From contig JBIJDU010000004.1 in assembly GCA_044343935.1 (NCBI GenBank), positions 1 through 64,000 on the forward strand: 64,000 bases of DNA. The letters run 5' to 3'. The position numbers were made by a program, and so were the translations under genes. The first letter of the stretch is position 1, and each line of letters opens with the position of its first letter. This stretch comes from AcAMD-5 sp044343935 (GTDB taxonomy: Bacteria; Actinomycetota; Actinomycetes; S36-B12; UBA5976). A model generated the notes under the pieces. The model did not search any database. It saw nothing but the letters and a program-made list of their open reading frames with translations, and was not told the DNA's origin. Below are positions 9,239 to 18,041 of the stretch, piece after piece.

Positions 9239-10423
9239 GTGCCCAGGATTGTTCTAGGCGTTGCGGGCGGCGTCGCCGCTTACAAATCCATCTCGCTTGC
9301 TCGATTACTTATTGAATCTGGCCATGAAATTATTGTGGTACCAACTCCAAGTGCGCTAAATTTTGTGGGCAAAGCCACGTGGGAAGCATTAACTGGAAAT
9401 CCAGTTTATGCAAATGTATTTGAAGCAACTGATCAAGTCGCGCATGTTGCGATTGCGCGCTGGGCTGATCTAATTGTGGTGGCACCGACAACTGCTGATC
9501 TAATGTTCCGTGCTGCTGCTGGCGCGGCAAACGATATGCTCACTGCAGTTCTGCTTACTACTAATGCACCAATAATTTACTTTCCGGCAATGCATACCGA
9601 AATGTGGCTAAATCCAGCAACAACCGCAAACGTTACAACATTACGTGATCGCGGCGCATTAGTAATTGATCCAGCAACTGGGCCACTAGCTAGAGGCGAT
9701 CAAGGATTGGGTCGATTACCCGAACCAGAACAAATCTCAGCATTAGTTTCCTCATTTCTTGCCCAGCCAAATATGGTGCAAGACTTTGCCGGTAAACGAG
9801 CCTTAGTTACATTAGGTGGTACATCTGAAAGCATCGACCCAGTTAGAGTAATTACTAACCGGTCAACCGGCGAAATGGGTGCTGCAATATGTCGAGCGTT
9901 GTATCTGCGCGGAGCTGAAGTTACTGCAGTGGTGGGATCGCATAGCGCAGTTTTGCCACATGATCTGACGATTAGATCTGTCACCTCCGCGAGTGAGTTA
10001 GCAACAGAAGCTTTATCACTATCGCCAAACCAGGATTTAATCATTATGGCAGCAGCTGTTAGCGACTTCACGCTGTCACCAGCGGCAGCAAAACTCAGCC
10101 GGGAAGCAAGCCGCACGCTGGAGTTGGAGCCTACCGAGGACATTCTGGCCAAGATTGTTACGCTGAAGAAGCCAAGGCAATTCATAGTCGGATTTGCGGC
10201 TCAAACCGAAGATTTACTTTCGGCGGCAAGGGAAAAATTGGAACGTAAAAAATGCGATTTGATTGTTGCCAATCTTGTGGGAAATGATCGCGGATTTGGC
10301 CCGATTAGAACTGAGATAGCAGTTGTTTCTCAGCATGGGGTTGTTTCCTCTGGGCCAGTGAGTAAAGATCAAGCAGCTCATCTCATATTGGACGAAATTG
10401 CCAAAAATTCAGCACCTTCCTAG
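9239..10423 (+). CDS. coaBC: Bifunctional phosphopantothenoylcysteine decarboxylase / phosphopantothenate-cysteine ligase
   Basis: This 394-residue protein carries two coenzyme A synthesis steps. The N-terminal CoaC flavodoxin-like domain (about 1-180) binds FMN (VAGGVAAYKS) and contains the PAMHTEMW motif; the His replaces the Asn of E. coli PAMNxxMW. The C-terminal CoaB domain (about 190-394) has LVTLGGTSESIDPVRVITNR and STGEMG for the CTP-dependent ligase reaction. The start is GTG at 9239 with a weak upstream GGCG. It is 12 bases after rpoZ, in the same probable transcription unit. Confidence 0.95.
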   Translation: MPRIVLGVAGGVAAYKSISLARLLIESGHEIIVVPTPSALNFVGKATWEALTGNPVYANVFEATDQVAHVAIARWADLIVVAPTTADLMFRAAAGAANDMLTAVLLTTNAPIIYFPAMHTEMWLNPATTANVTTLRDRGALVIDPATGPLARGDQGLGRLPEPEQISALVSSFLAQPNMVQDFAGKRALVTLGGTSESIDPVRVITNRSTGEMGAAICRALYLRGAEVTAVVGSHSAVLPHDLTIRSVTSASELATEALSLSPNQDLIIMAAAVSDFTLSPAAAKLSREASRTLELEPTEDILAKIVTLKKPRQFIVGFAAQTEDLLSAAREKLERKKCDLIVANLVGNDRGFGPIRTEIAVVSQHGVVSSGPVSKDQAAHLILDEIAKNSAPS

Positions 10424-10458
10424 TAGGGTTCGCCTAGCAAACAACCGCAGGAGTGATT

Positions 10459-11649
10459 TTGGCGCGTCGACTATTTACCTCTGAGTCAGTAACTGAAGGC
10501 CATCCAGACAAGATGGCAGATCAGATCTCCGATGCAATTTTGGATGACTTGTTAGCGCAAGACAAACACAGTCGCGTCGCAGTTGAAACCTTACTGACAA
10601 CCGGGCAGGTACATGTCGCGGGTGAAGTAACTACCAAGGGTTTTGCAGATGTGATGGCCATCGTGCGTGATGTCGTTTTGGAAATTGGATATGACTCCAG
10701 CGTTAAAGGATTTGATGGGCAATCATGCGGTATTAGTGTTTCCATTGGCTCACAATCGCCTGATATTGCACAAGGAGTTGATGATGCACTCGAAGAGCGC
10801 ACAGGTTCAACTGATCCTTTTGACAAACAAGGCGCTGGCGATCAAGGTTTAATGTTTGGTTACGCGACAAATGAAACACCACAATTAATGCCACTTCCCA
10901 TCATGATTGCTCATCAGTTAGCGCATCGATTGGCCGAAATAAGAAAAAGTGGCGAAGTTCCGTACTTGCGGCCAGATGGTAAAACGCAGGTTTCGATTGA
11001 ATACGATGGCGATAATGCGATTAGAGTCAATACCGTCGTGGTCAGCACTCAACATGCTCGCGACATTGATTTGATTAGAACTCTAACCCCAGACATCAAA
11101 TCGCATGTAGTTGATCCGGTGTTGGAACAGGTTGCTAATGACACTGGGTTAGAGATTTCTAATCTGAATTTATTGGTAAACCCAACCGGAAAGTTTGAAA
11201 TTGGTGGCCCAATGGGCGACGCTGGATTAACCGGACGAAAAATTATTGTGGACACTTATGGCGGAATGGCCAGACACGGGGGCGGGGCATTTTCGGGAAA
11301 GGATCCATCTAAGGTTGATCGCTCTGCCGCTTATGCAATGCGTTGGGTAGCCAAGAACATTGTTGCTGCTGGATTGGCAGCAAAGTGCGAAGTTCAGGTG
11401 GCCTACGCAATCGGGATGGCGCGACCAGTTGGACTTTATGTGGAAACCTTTAAAACCGGAGTTATTTCTGATGCCAAAATTGCTCAATTGGTTACGGAGG
11501 TATTTGATTTACGGCCTGGTGCAATAATTGATGCGTTGGATTTGTTGCGCCCGATTTATCGACCAACTGCAGCTTACGGCCATTTTGGCCGACCGGAATT
11601 CACTTGGGAACAAACCAATAGAGTGAATGATTTGAAATCACTCCTATAG
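10459..11649 (+). CDS. metK: S-adenosylmethionine synthetase
   Basis: This 396-residue enzyme makes S-adenosylmethionine from methionine and ATP and acts as a tetramer. It shows the family signatures FTSESVTEGHPDKMADQISD at the N-terminus, GAGDQGLMFGYATNET near residue 125 and GGGAFSGKDPSKVDRSAAY near residue 275. The start is read as TTG at 10459 because GCAGGAG at 10447-10453 lies 5 bases upstream; a GTG at 10453 would overlap that site. A TAGGGT box at 10424-10429 could be a -10 element, but no good -35 accompanies it. No SAM riboswitch fits in the 35-base gap. Confidence 0.95.
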   Translation: MARRLFTSESVTEGHPDKMADQISDAILDDLLAQDKHSRVAVETLLTTGQVHVAGEVTTKGFADVMAIVRDVVLEIGYDSSVKGFDGQSCGISVSIGSQSPDIAQGVDDALEERTGSTDPFDKQGAGDQGLMFGYATNETPQLMPLPIMIAHQLAHRLAEIRKSGEVPYLRPDGKTQVSIEYDGDNAIRVNTVVVSTQHARDIDLIRTLTPDIKSHVVDPVLEQVANDTGLEISNLNLLVNPTGKFEIGGPMGDAGLTGRKIIVDTYGGMARHGGGAFSGKDPSKVDRSAAYAMRWVAKNIVAAGLAAKCEVQVAYAIGMARPVGLYVETFKTGVISDAKIAQLVTEVFDLRPGAIIDALDLLRPIYRPTAAYGHFGRPEFTWEQTNRVNDLKSLL

Positions 11650-11662
11650 ATAGGAGTAGAGG

Positions 11663-13549
11663 TTGAGTTTCAACATTGCCAAAGTGGTGATTGATTCTCC
11701 GTTGCCACATCTTGATCGGTTATTTGATTACTTAATTCCAGATAATCTTTTGGGTGAGGCTAAACCTGGAGTAAGAGTCAGGGTACCATTTCGAAATCGT
11801 AGAGTAGAGGGTTTTATCGTAGCCATTACTGATAAATCAGAGCTCACAGGAAAATTGACTCAGTTGGAAAATGTCGTATCTAGTGAGGTGGTATTAACAC
11901 CTGAAATTTCGAAGTTAGGAAGAATAACGGCGCAGCGAACGGTTGGAAACTTTCATGATGTGCTTCGAGCTGCAATCCCGCCTCGACATGCCAGGGCAGA
12001 GAAGCGTACCTTTGAAAAAACTGAACTTCAAATTGAAACTAACTTCGCTGGACTTGAGGATTACCCAGGAATGATTGAGTTTCTGCAGAATAAAGAAAAA
12101 TCTATTGCGGTTGTAGATATTCCACTATCTCAAACTTACGCAAAATTCATCTGTCAAATTCTTAATACTGGAATGAAGAATGTACTTATTCTTGTCCCTG
12201 ATCAATTTGATATTGATCTTGTGATGCACGAAGTCGAAATCAAGCCAGCTCAAGATCGAATTGCCATTTTAACTTCCCAGCAAACTGCTGAGCAGAGGTA
12301 TGTTGAGTTTTTAAAGGTCCTGCGAGGCGCTGCAGACTTAATTATTGGTACTCGAAGTGCAATTTTTGCACCGATACCAAATCTGAATTTGATTATTATG
12401 TTTGACGATGGGGATGATCTTTACACGTCACCTCAAGCACCGTATTGGAACGCGCGAGATGTTGCACTATGGCGTAATGAATTATTTAATGACAGAATAA
12501 TTTTTGCAGCCCGTGCGCAATCAGCAGAAGCTGCCATGTTACTCGATTCAAATACAGCTGTCCATATTGAATCAGTCGGAATAAATAGGACTGATGTTCC
12601 GAGGCTTACGAGCGATAGTTGGACAGATCACTTTAATCCTCTAACACAAAAAATGCGATTTCCGGATTCAGTTTTTGAAGTTATTCGCAACGGCTTACGT
12701 AGCGGAACTGTATTGGTTTCAGTTCCCAGAAAAGGCTACTTACCTCTGATTTCGTGTGTCACTTGTCGAAAAGTAATAAAATGCCCGAATTGTCAGGGTG
12801 CTATTTCAGCAACAGCAAACTTCGGAACCGGTAGTTGTTTACGTTGTGGTGGACTGAGCGGTGCTATATCGTGCCAGCATTGTGGTGGTAAGAAAATTCG
12901 ATCTATTGTTTCTGGAGTGGATCGAACAGCCGAAGAAATGGGGAAAGCTTTTCCTAATGTCATCTTAAAAACTATCTCGAGAGAAAATCGAAATAATGTT
13001 GAAGCAATACAAAACCAAATTTTGCTGGCAACTCCTGGTGCGGAGCCAGTAATAACATATTCATCGGTGGTGGTGTTGGATTCTTTTTTGTTTCTAGCTA
13101 GACCCGAGGGCAACTCCCAAATTCGATTCTTGCGCCACCTATTTAATTTAAGAAGCATGCTTAAAGAAAAAGGCGAAATTATTGTTGTGGGGGACTCTGA
13201 GAACCCGATTCTTCAAGCGTTTTTACGGTATGACGCAGCAAGAATAGGGGCTGATTTGTATCAAGAACGCAAAGCGACCAAATTAAATCCATACGCCAGA
13301 TGCGCTGTTATCAATGGTGATTGGCAAGCCTTGACTGATGTTGCGGCATTAATGCCTAGTCATTTCCAGGTTTGGGGTCCGGTCGCTATTGCTAGCGATC
13401 AAATCAAGAAGCATCAGGCCAGTTTGCTGATATCTGCACCAAGGCACCAATCGAAGGAATTGGTCACATTATTGAGGTCATGGCTTGTAGCGCGAAGTGC
13501 TAACCGACTTTCGGTGGTTCAGATTCGAATCGATCCTGATGATTTGTAG
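11663..13549 (+). CDS. priA: Primosomal protein N' (PriA), degenerate helicase
   Basis: This 628-residue protein matches PriA in its N-terminal 3'-DNA-binding domain (VVIDSPLPHLDRLFDYLIP) and in its eight zinc-binding cysteines near residues 370-410 (CVTC, CPNC, CLRC, CQHC). The position where PriA has a Walker A motif reads VDIPLSQTYAKF, and the DEEH box reads FDDGDDLY. It should therefore not hydrolyse ATP as a helicase. This degeneration is known for actinobacterial PriA, so a structural role in replication restart is the likely function. The start is TTG at 11663 after TAGGAG. It is about 100 residues shorter than E. coli PriA. Confidence 0.87.
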   Translation: MSFNIAKVVIDSPLPHLDRLFDYLIPDNLLGEAKPGVRVRVPFRNRRVEGFIVAITDKSELTGKLTQLENVVSSEVVLTPEISKLGRITAQRTVGNFHDVLRAAIPPRHARAEKRTFEKTELQIETNFAGLEDYPGMIEFLQNKEKSIAVVDIPLSQTYAKFICQILNTGMKNVLILVPDQFDIDLVMHEVEIKPAQDRIAILTSQQTAEQRYVEFLKVLRGAADLIIGTRSAIFAPIPNLNLIIMFDDGDDLYTSPQAPYWNARDVALWRNELFNDRIIFAARAQSAEAAMLLDSNTAVHIESVGINRTDVPRLTSDSWTDHFNPLTQKMRFPDSVFEVIRNGLRSGTVLVSVPRKGYLPLISCVTCRKVIKCPNCQGAISATANFGTGSCLRCGGLSGAISCQHCGGKKIRSIVSGVDRTAEEMGKAFPNVILKTISRENRNNVEAIQNQILLATPGAEPVITYSSVVVLDSFLFLARPEGNSQIRFLRHLFNLRSMLKEKGEIIVVGDSENPILQAFLRYDAARIGADLYQERKATKLNPYARCAVINGDWQALTDVAALMPSHFQVWGPVAIASDQIKKHQASLLISAPRHQSKELVTLLRSWLVARSANRLSVVQIRIDPDDL

Positions 13550-13558
13550 TGTTTTAGA

Positions 13559-13564
13559 TAGAAT
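13559..13564 (+). promoter_or_regulatory. Candidate -10 element of def, leaderless geometry
   Basis: TAGAAT ends 6 bases before the def ATG at 13571. With this spacing transcription would begin at or next to the A of the start codon. There is no Shine-Dalgarno sequence in the 20 bases before the ATG, which fits a leaderless mRNA. No clear -35 was found. Confidence 0.5.
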
Positions 13565-13570
13565 TTATCT

Positions 13571-14119
13571 ATGACACTTAGAGATATTCGATTGCTTGGG
13601 GATCCCGTTTTGACTGTTCCTGCTGTGCCAGTGCGGGATTTTGATAAGGAATTGCGGGTTCTGATCAAAGATATGGCTGAAACCATGCTTGATGCTCCAG
13701 GAGCAGGACTGGCTGCACCGCAGGTCGGGGTCTCACTTCGGGCATTTACCTTCATTACAGAAGACATGGAGGCACCCGGTCATCTGATCAACCCAACCTT
13801 GGAACTTTCCAGCGAAGAGCAAGATGGGAACGAAGGATGCTTGTCTATTCCTGAAGTGTCCTTTGATTGTGTTCGAGCGATGTCAGCTGTTGCACGGGGA
13901 TTTAATGAGTACGGCGAGCCAGTTGAAGTACACGGAACCGAGTATCTGGCACGAATATTGCAGCATGAAACAGATCATCTGGATGGAATAGTTTTTATCG
14001 ATCGGATGGATGCGCAACGTCGTCGAGAGGCTATGCGCGCAATTCGGGAAACTGAATGGTTCCAAGCGGGAGCGCAAGTGCGAATTAGTCCGCATGCGCA
14101 AAATGGCGTGATTAGATAA
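13571..14119 (+). CDS. def: Peptide deformylase
   Basis: This 182-residue metalloenzyme removes the formyl group from nascent proteins. All three family motifs are present: GAGLAAPQVG (about residue 46), EGCLSIPEV with the metal-ligand Cys (about 90), and QHETDHLDG with two metal-ligand His and the catalytic Glu (about 133). It is followed at once by fmt, which adds the formyl group to initiator tRNA, so the pair covers both ends of the formylation cycle. The gene lacks a ribosome-binding site and has its own -10 box. Confidence 0.96.
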   Translation: MTLRDIRLLGDPVLTVPAVPVRDFDKELRVLIKDMAETMLDAPGAGLAAPQVGVSLRAFTFITEDMEAPGHLINPTLELSSEEQDGNEGCLSIPEVSFDCVRAMSAVARGFNEYGEPVEVHGTEYLARILQHETDHLDGIVFIDRMDAQRRREAMRAIRETEWFQAGAQVRISPHAQNGVIR

Positions 14120-14122
14120 TTG

Positions 14123-15043
14123 ATGCGGATTGGATTTGCTGGAACGCCACAGGTGGCAGCGCAAGTATTGAGCCACCTAGTTAACACTGGGCAGCAGGTA
14201 GAACTGGTAATAACTAAACCAGATGTCCCTAAAGGCCGAGGTAAGGTTTTAGCAGAGTCAGAGGTTTCTAGTTACGCTCGTGCGCATGGATTAAACCTAA
14301 TAAAGCCAGCAAATCTAGATTCGCCAGACTTAATCCAATTGTTGCATGAATTGGAATTGGATTTGTTTATCGTCGTGGCATACGGCAACATGATTCCAGC
14401 ACATTTGTTGGATGTAACAAAATTTGGCTGGTTTAATCTGCATTTTTCGTTACTGCCCAGATTTAGAGGTGCAGCTCCAGTCCAACATACGTTGCTAACT
14501 GGGGAAACTCAATCTGGAGTTACTTTATTCAAGATTCAAGCTGGTATGGATGACGGACCGATTCATAGTCAAATCCAATACAACATATCCGATGATGATG
14601 ATGCTCAAACCATGCTGTCCAATCTTGCTGAAATTGGAACAGATTTGATTGATCAAGCGCTTTCTGAAGTTATCAATGGAAAACTAGTACTCCGCGATCA
14701 AAATCATGAACTAGCTACTTATGCCAGTAAACTGCAATCAATTCATTCAAAAATCGACTGGCATAAGTCAGCCATGGAAATTAGAAATCTAGTGCGAGCC
14801 ACTGCCGCCGGTCCATCCGCGTTCTCCAATTTGAATGAAAAGGAGTTAAAGATCCATCGCGTTAGGCTCAATTCGACTAAGGAATTGATGCCAGGTCACA
14901 TTGTTAAAAGAGCTAGACAGATATTGGTTGGCACTGGAGATGGTGACTTGGAGTTACTTGAAGTTCAGCCTAGTGGGAAACAGCGAATGAGTGCGTTTGA
15001 TTGGTTTAATGGACTGCGTGATAACGAGTTGACTTTTAAATGA
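14123..15043 (+). CDS. fmt: Methionyl-tRNA formyltransferase
   Basis: This 306-residue enzyme formylates Met-tRNAfMet using 10-formyltetrahydrofolate. The N-terminal Rossmann-like domain has MRIGFAGTPQVAAQVL, and the folate-site motif HFSLLPRFRGAAPVQ is near residue 110, with catalytic Asn and His residues typical of the family (VVAYGNMIP, NLHFSLLP). The C-terminal OB-like tRNA-binding domain begins around residue 205. ATG at 14123 is preferred over TTG at 14120 because the family starts MRIxFxGTP. It overlaps rsmB by 4 nt. Confidence 0.95.
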   Translation: MRIGFAGTPQVAAQVLSHLVNTGQQVELVITKPDVPKGRGKVLAESEVSSYARAHGLNLIKPANLDSPDLIQLLHELELDLFIVVAYGNMIPAHLLDVTKFGWFNLHFSLLPRFRGAAPVQHTLLTGETQSGVTLFKIQAGMDDGPIHSQIQYNISDDDDAQTMLSNLAEIGTDLIDQALSEVINGKLVLRDQNHELATYASKLQSIHSKIDWHKSAMEIRNLVRATAAGPSAFSNLNEKELKIHRVRLNSTKELMPGHIVKRARQILVGTGDGDLELLEVQPSGKQRMSAFDWFNGLRDNELTFK

Positions 15044-16347
15044 TTCAGCCGCGAGTGTTAGCAATTGAGGCGATTTCTCGAATAAAGCATGATGGTGCTT
15101 ATGCCAACTTAGTGACGAATGAAATGCTCTCAAAGGCAAAGTATTCTTCGCAAGATGCCGCTTTTTTTACAGATCTGGTGAATGGATCTATTAGGTATTT
15201 AAGATTTCTAGATTTTATATTGGCGCAATGTGTAAGTCGGAAACTGGAGGATATTGAGCCGGACCTGCTAATTATTCTTGAGATCGCAGCTTATTCCTAT
15301 CTAATTAAACAAAAGGCAGCCCATGCGGTAGTAAACGAGGCGGTTGAATCAGCTCGTGAGGTTATTGGAGAGCGTGCAGTTGGCTTTTGCAATGGCGCGT
15401 TACGTCGATTAGTTAGAACTAGCCCCTTTGATTGGAACCAAACACTGAGCGACGTTGAAAATCATGACGAACGTGAATCCATCAGATACTCACTTCCGAT
15501 TTGGATATATCAAGAGTTTAGAAAGCAGATATCGGATGATCGCGAGTTAGCAGTATTGCTAGACACACTCAATCAACCACCGCTCGTATCCTTGTTAAGA
15601 CCACCGCAAAATAAATCAATTTTGCGTGATCTTGTGCCGGGAAATTGGTCACCTTTTGCTTATCGAGAAAAGCAGCGAGGCGTTTTGGGAAAAACGTTGA
15701 TGGATTCAAATTTTGTAGTTCAAGATGAAGGCAGTCAATTAGTTTCATTGGCAACTCTGTTAGCGCCAATAGAAGGAAATGATCAGGAATGGTTGGACAT
15801 GACAGCTGGACCTGGTGGCAAGGCAACATTTTTAGCTGCTGCTGCGCAAGCACGTAAAGCCAATTTAACAGCAAATGAATTACATCCACACCGAGCCAAG
15901 CTGATTTCAAATACGTTAGCTCGTTTAAATCTGATGGCAGAGGTGACGATCGGTGATGCGCTGTCACAAAATTGGGGTAAGCAGTTTGATCGAGTTTTGC
16001 TTGATGCGCCCTGTACTGGATTAGGTGCACTGCGCCGCCGATCCGAATCTCGTTGGCGCAAACAACCTAATGATCTAATTTCACTAGTTGATCTGCAAAA
16101 AAAGCTATTACACAAAGCAATAACTGTAACAAGACCAGGTGGGGTAGTGGCATACACAACTTGCTCGCCTCATCCCCGAGAGACGGATGAAGTTATCGAT
16201 TTTGCACTTAAAACTGCAAATGTTGAAGTTATTGATGCCAGTGCGCTGCTGCCGGCAGTTCCAACTACCGACTCTCCCTTTCTGCGACTTTGGCCGCATA
16301 ATCACGGCACGGACGGGATGTTTCTGGCTATCCTTAAAGTGAGTTAG
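15040..16347 (+). CDS. rsmB: 16S rRNA (cytosine-C5)-methyltransferase, RsmB family
   Basis: This 435-residue protein has an N-terminal NusB-like RNA-binding domain (about 1-140: RVLAIEAISRI, FTDLVNGSIRYLRFLD) and a C-terminal SAM-dependent RNA m5C methyltransferase domain. SAM binding is at LDMTAGPGGKATFLAAAAQ. The two catalytic cysteines are in LDAPCTGLGALRRR (about 330) and AYTTCSPHPRETDE (about 370). In E. coli RsmB methylates C967 of 16S rRNA. The ATG overlaps the fmt stop. The fmt-rsmB pair is conserved widely. Confidence 0.93.
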   Translation: MIQPRVLAIEAISRIKHDGAYANLVTNEMLSKAKYSSQDAAFFTDLVNGSIRYLRFLDFILAQCVSRKLEDIEPDLLIILEIAAYSYLIKQKAAHAVVNEAVESAREVIGERAVGFCNGALRRLVRTSPFDWNQTLSDVENHDERESIRYSLPIWIYQEFRKQISDDRELAVLLDTLNQPPLVSLLRPPQNKSILRDLVPGNWSPFAYREKQRGVLGKTLMDSNFVVQDEGSQLVSLATLLAPIEGNDQEWLDMTAGPGGKATFLAAAAQARKANLTANELHPHRAKLISNTLARLNLMAEVTIGDALSQNWGKQFDRVLLDAPCTGLGALRRRSESRWRKQPNDLISLVDLQKKLLHKAITVTRPGGVVAYTTCSPHPRETDEVIDFALKTANVEVIDASALLPAVPTTDSPFLRLWPHNHGTDGMFLAILKVS

Positions 16348-16350
16348 GCT
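16345..16350 (+). promoter_or_regulatory. Candidate -10 element of rpe, leaderless geometry
   Basis: TAGGCT overlaps the end of rsmB and ends 6 bases before the rpe ATG at 16357. No Shine-Dalgarno sequence precedes the ATG, so a leaderless transcript that also serves the rib genes is likely. No strong -35 is visible. Confidence 0.45.
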
Positions 16351-16356
16351 TTAGCC

Positions 16357-17007
16357 ATGCTGATAACGCCAAGCATCCTGAATGCTGACTTTGCCAATAT
16401 TAGCGCTGAGATTGAGCGAGTTGCTGCAGCAGCTGATTGGCTTCATTTAGATGTTATGGATGGTCATTTTGTCCCCAATCTATCTTTCGGTCCAGCGATG
16501 GTCGAAGCGGTAAAGCGCAATACAGATCTTCCAGTAGACGTTCACTTAATGATTTCGCAACCAGAGCGTTGGATCGATAAATACGTCGCAGCGGGTGCCA
16601 ACAATGTTTCATTTCATTTTGAAGCCACCAATGATCCCGTTGCGATCGCAACAGAATTGAAAAAACTGGGTGTTTCAGCTGGACTGGCGATAAAGCCAGA
16701 TACTTCATTGAAGGAAGTAACTGGAATTTTGAAATACTTTGATTTACTGCTAATTATGACAGTTGAGCCAGGATTTGGCGGTCAAAAGTTCATGACAAAA
16801 ATGTTGCCAAAGATTGCCGAAGCTAGAGAGTTCATCGATCGCAATGAACTCAACGTTCAAATCCAAGCCGATGGGGGGATAAATTTATCCACTATCAAAT
16901 CCGCTGCGATGGCGGGCGCAGAAGTATTTGTTGCAGGTTCGGTAGTTTACAGTTCAGATAATCCAGCATCAATTATTAGCGAACTTAAACAGAGTATTAA
17001 GTCGTAA
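16357..17007 (+). CDS. rpe: Ribulose-phosphate 3-epimerase
   Basis: This 216-residue TIM-barrel enzyme interconverts ribulose 5-phosphate and xylulose 5-phosphate in the pentose phosphate pathway. Signature segments are SILNADFANI, WLHLDVMDGHFVPNLSFGP with the metal and catalytic Asp, MTVEPGFGGQKF and QADGGINLSTI. Length is normal. The TAA stop shares a base with the ribD ATG. Ribulose 5-phosphate is also the substrate of RibB, so the placement ahead of the riboflavin genes is metabolically sensible and is common in actinobacteria. Confidence 0.96.
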   Translation: MLITPSILNADFANISAEIERVAAAADWLHLDVMDGHFVPNLSFGPAMVEAVKRNTDLPVDVHLMISQPERWIDKYVAAGANNVSFHFEATNDPVAIATELKKLGVSAGLAIKPDTSLKEVTGILKYFDLLLIMTVEPGFGGQKFMTKMLPKIAEAREFIDRNELNVQIQADGGINLSTIKSAAMAGAEVFVAGSVVYSSDNPASIISELKQSIKS

Positions 17008-18041
17008 TGAATATATCTGCGCTACCCGCCGAAATAATTGCGATGCATCACGCGTTCAATTTAGCGCAAACACCAGCAGTTCCATTAGGTCCCAATCCTC
17101 GCGTTGGCTGCGTGCTAATGGATAAGAATGGTGCTTACTTGGGTGAAGGGTTTCATCGGGGAGTGGGTACCGACCACGCTGAAATTGCTGCGATTCAAAG
17201 TTCTAAATCAAATTTATCTGGGGCAACTGCGGTGGTAACGCTCGAGCCTTGCTATCGACCAGATCGCGAAACTGATTGTGCTCGAACTTTACTTAAAGCG
17301 GGTGTATCTCGAATCGTGATCGCACAACCGGATAAAACTGCCAAATCTGCAGGTGGTTCTGATTTTCTCAGAAGTCAATCGATTGAAGTGGTTGAAAATG
17401 TTGCAACAGAAGAGGCGAGTGGAATTAATCCCTGGTTCTCAATTGCACAAATGCAAAAGCGTCCATATGTTAGATTAAAAATTGCTTCATCCTTAGATGG
17501 AAAAATTGCTGCAGGAGATGGCAGCTCTAAATGGATTACTAGTTCGGAGTCGCGACAAATTGTGCATTCATTGCGGGAAGCTTCGGATTACATAATTACC
17601 AGTACTAAAACTGTACTCTCTGATGAAGCAAAATTCACTGCGAGAAACTCTTTTGATGAATTGCGGTCGCATCAACCGAGTGTGTTCATTTTGGGAAATA
17701 CACCTATCCCCAAAAATCATGTTGTTTTCTCCGCTGATCATGTAGTCAAGATTTCAACTGAAAGGGATTTGAATAAGTTCCTTGTTGATCTTTGGCAAGA
17801 CCAGAAGATCTCTGTATTAGTAGAGGCAGGGCCCAAGCTAACTACGGCATTTCTGTCGGCTGGTTTGGTTAATGAGTTGGTTTGGTTTTCAGCACCAAAA
17901 TTGATTGGTAGTACTGGAAAAGATGCCATTGGGGACATTGGTGTTACAAGTATTGCAGATGCAGTTCAGCTTCAACTTTACTCCGCAACTACCATTGGAT
18001 CTGATCAAATGCTCGTCTATCGAAATTTGGCGGAATACTGA
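17007..18041 (+). CDS. ribD: Bifunctional riboflavin deaminase/reductase RibD
   Basis: This 344-residue protein deaminates and then reduces the pyrimidine intermediate of riboflavin synthesis. The N-terminal cytidine-deaminase-like domain has zinc ligands in DHAEIAAI and in EPCYRPDRETDC; the C-x8-C spacing is kept, but the common PCSHxGxTPPC wording is not. The C-terminal reductase domain (about 150-344) has RPYVRLKIASSLDGKIA, KWITSSESR and LVEAGPKLTTAFLSAGLV. It overlaps rpe and ribE by one base each, suggesting coupled translation. Confidence 0.93.
   Translation: MNISALPAEIIAMHHAFNLAQTPAVPLGPNPRVGCVLMDKNGAYLGEGFHRGVGTDHAEIAAIQSSKSNLSGATAVVTLEPCYRPDRETDCARTLLKAGVSRIVIAQPDKTAKSAGGSDFLRSQSIEVVENVATEEASGINPWFSIAQMQKRPYVRLKIASSLDGKIAAGDGSSKWITSSESRQIVHSLREASDYIITSTKTVLSDEAKFTARNSFDELRSHQPSVFILGNTPIPKNHVVFSADHVVKISTERDLNKFLVDLWQDQKISVLVEAGPKLTTAFLSAGLVNELVWFSAPKLIGSTGKDAIGDIGVTSIADAVQLQLYSATTIGSDQMLVYRNLAEY

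Noticed and set aside
9700..10185. 161-codon minus-strand frame opposite coaBC
   Set aside because: It is antisense to a gene with clear CoaB motifs, is low-complexity, and has no ribosome-binding site.
15569..16030. 153-codon minus-strand frame opposite rsmB
   Set aside because: It mirrors a well-supported methyltransferase domain and shows no recognisable motif.
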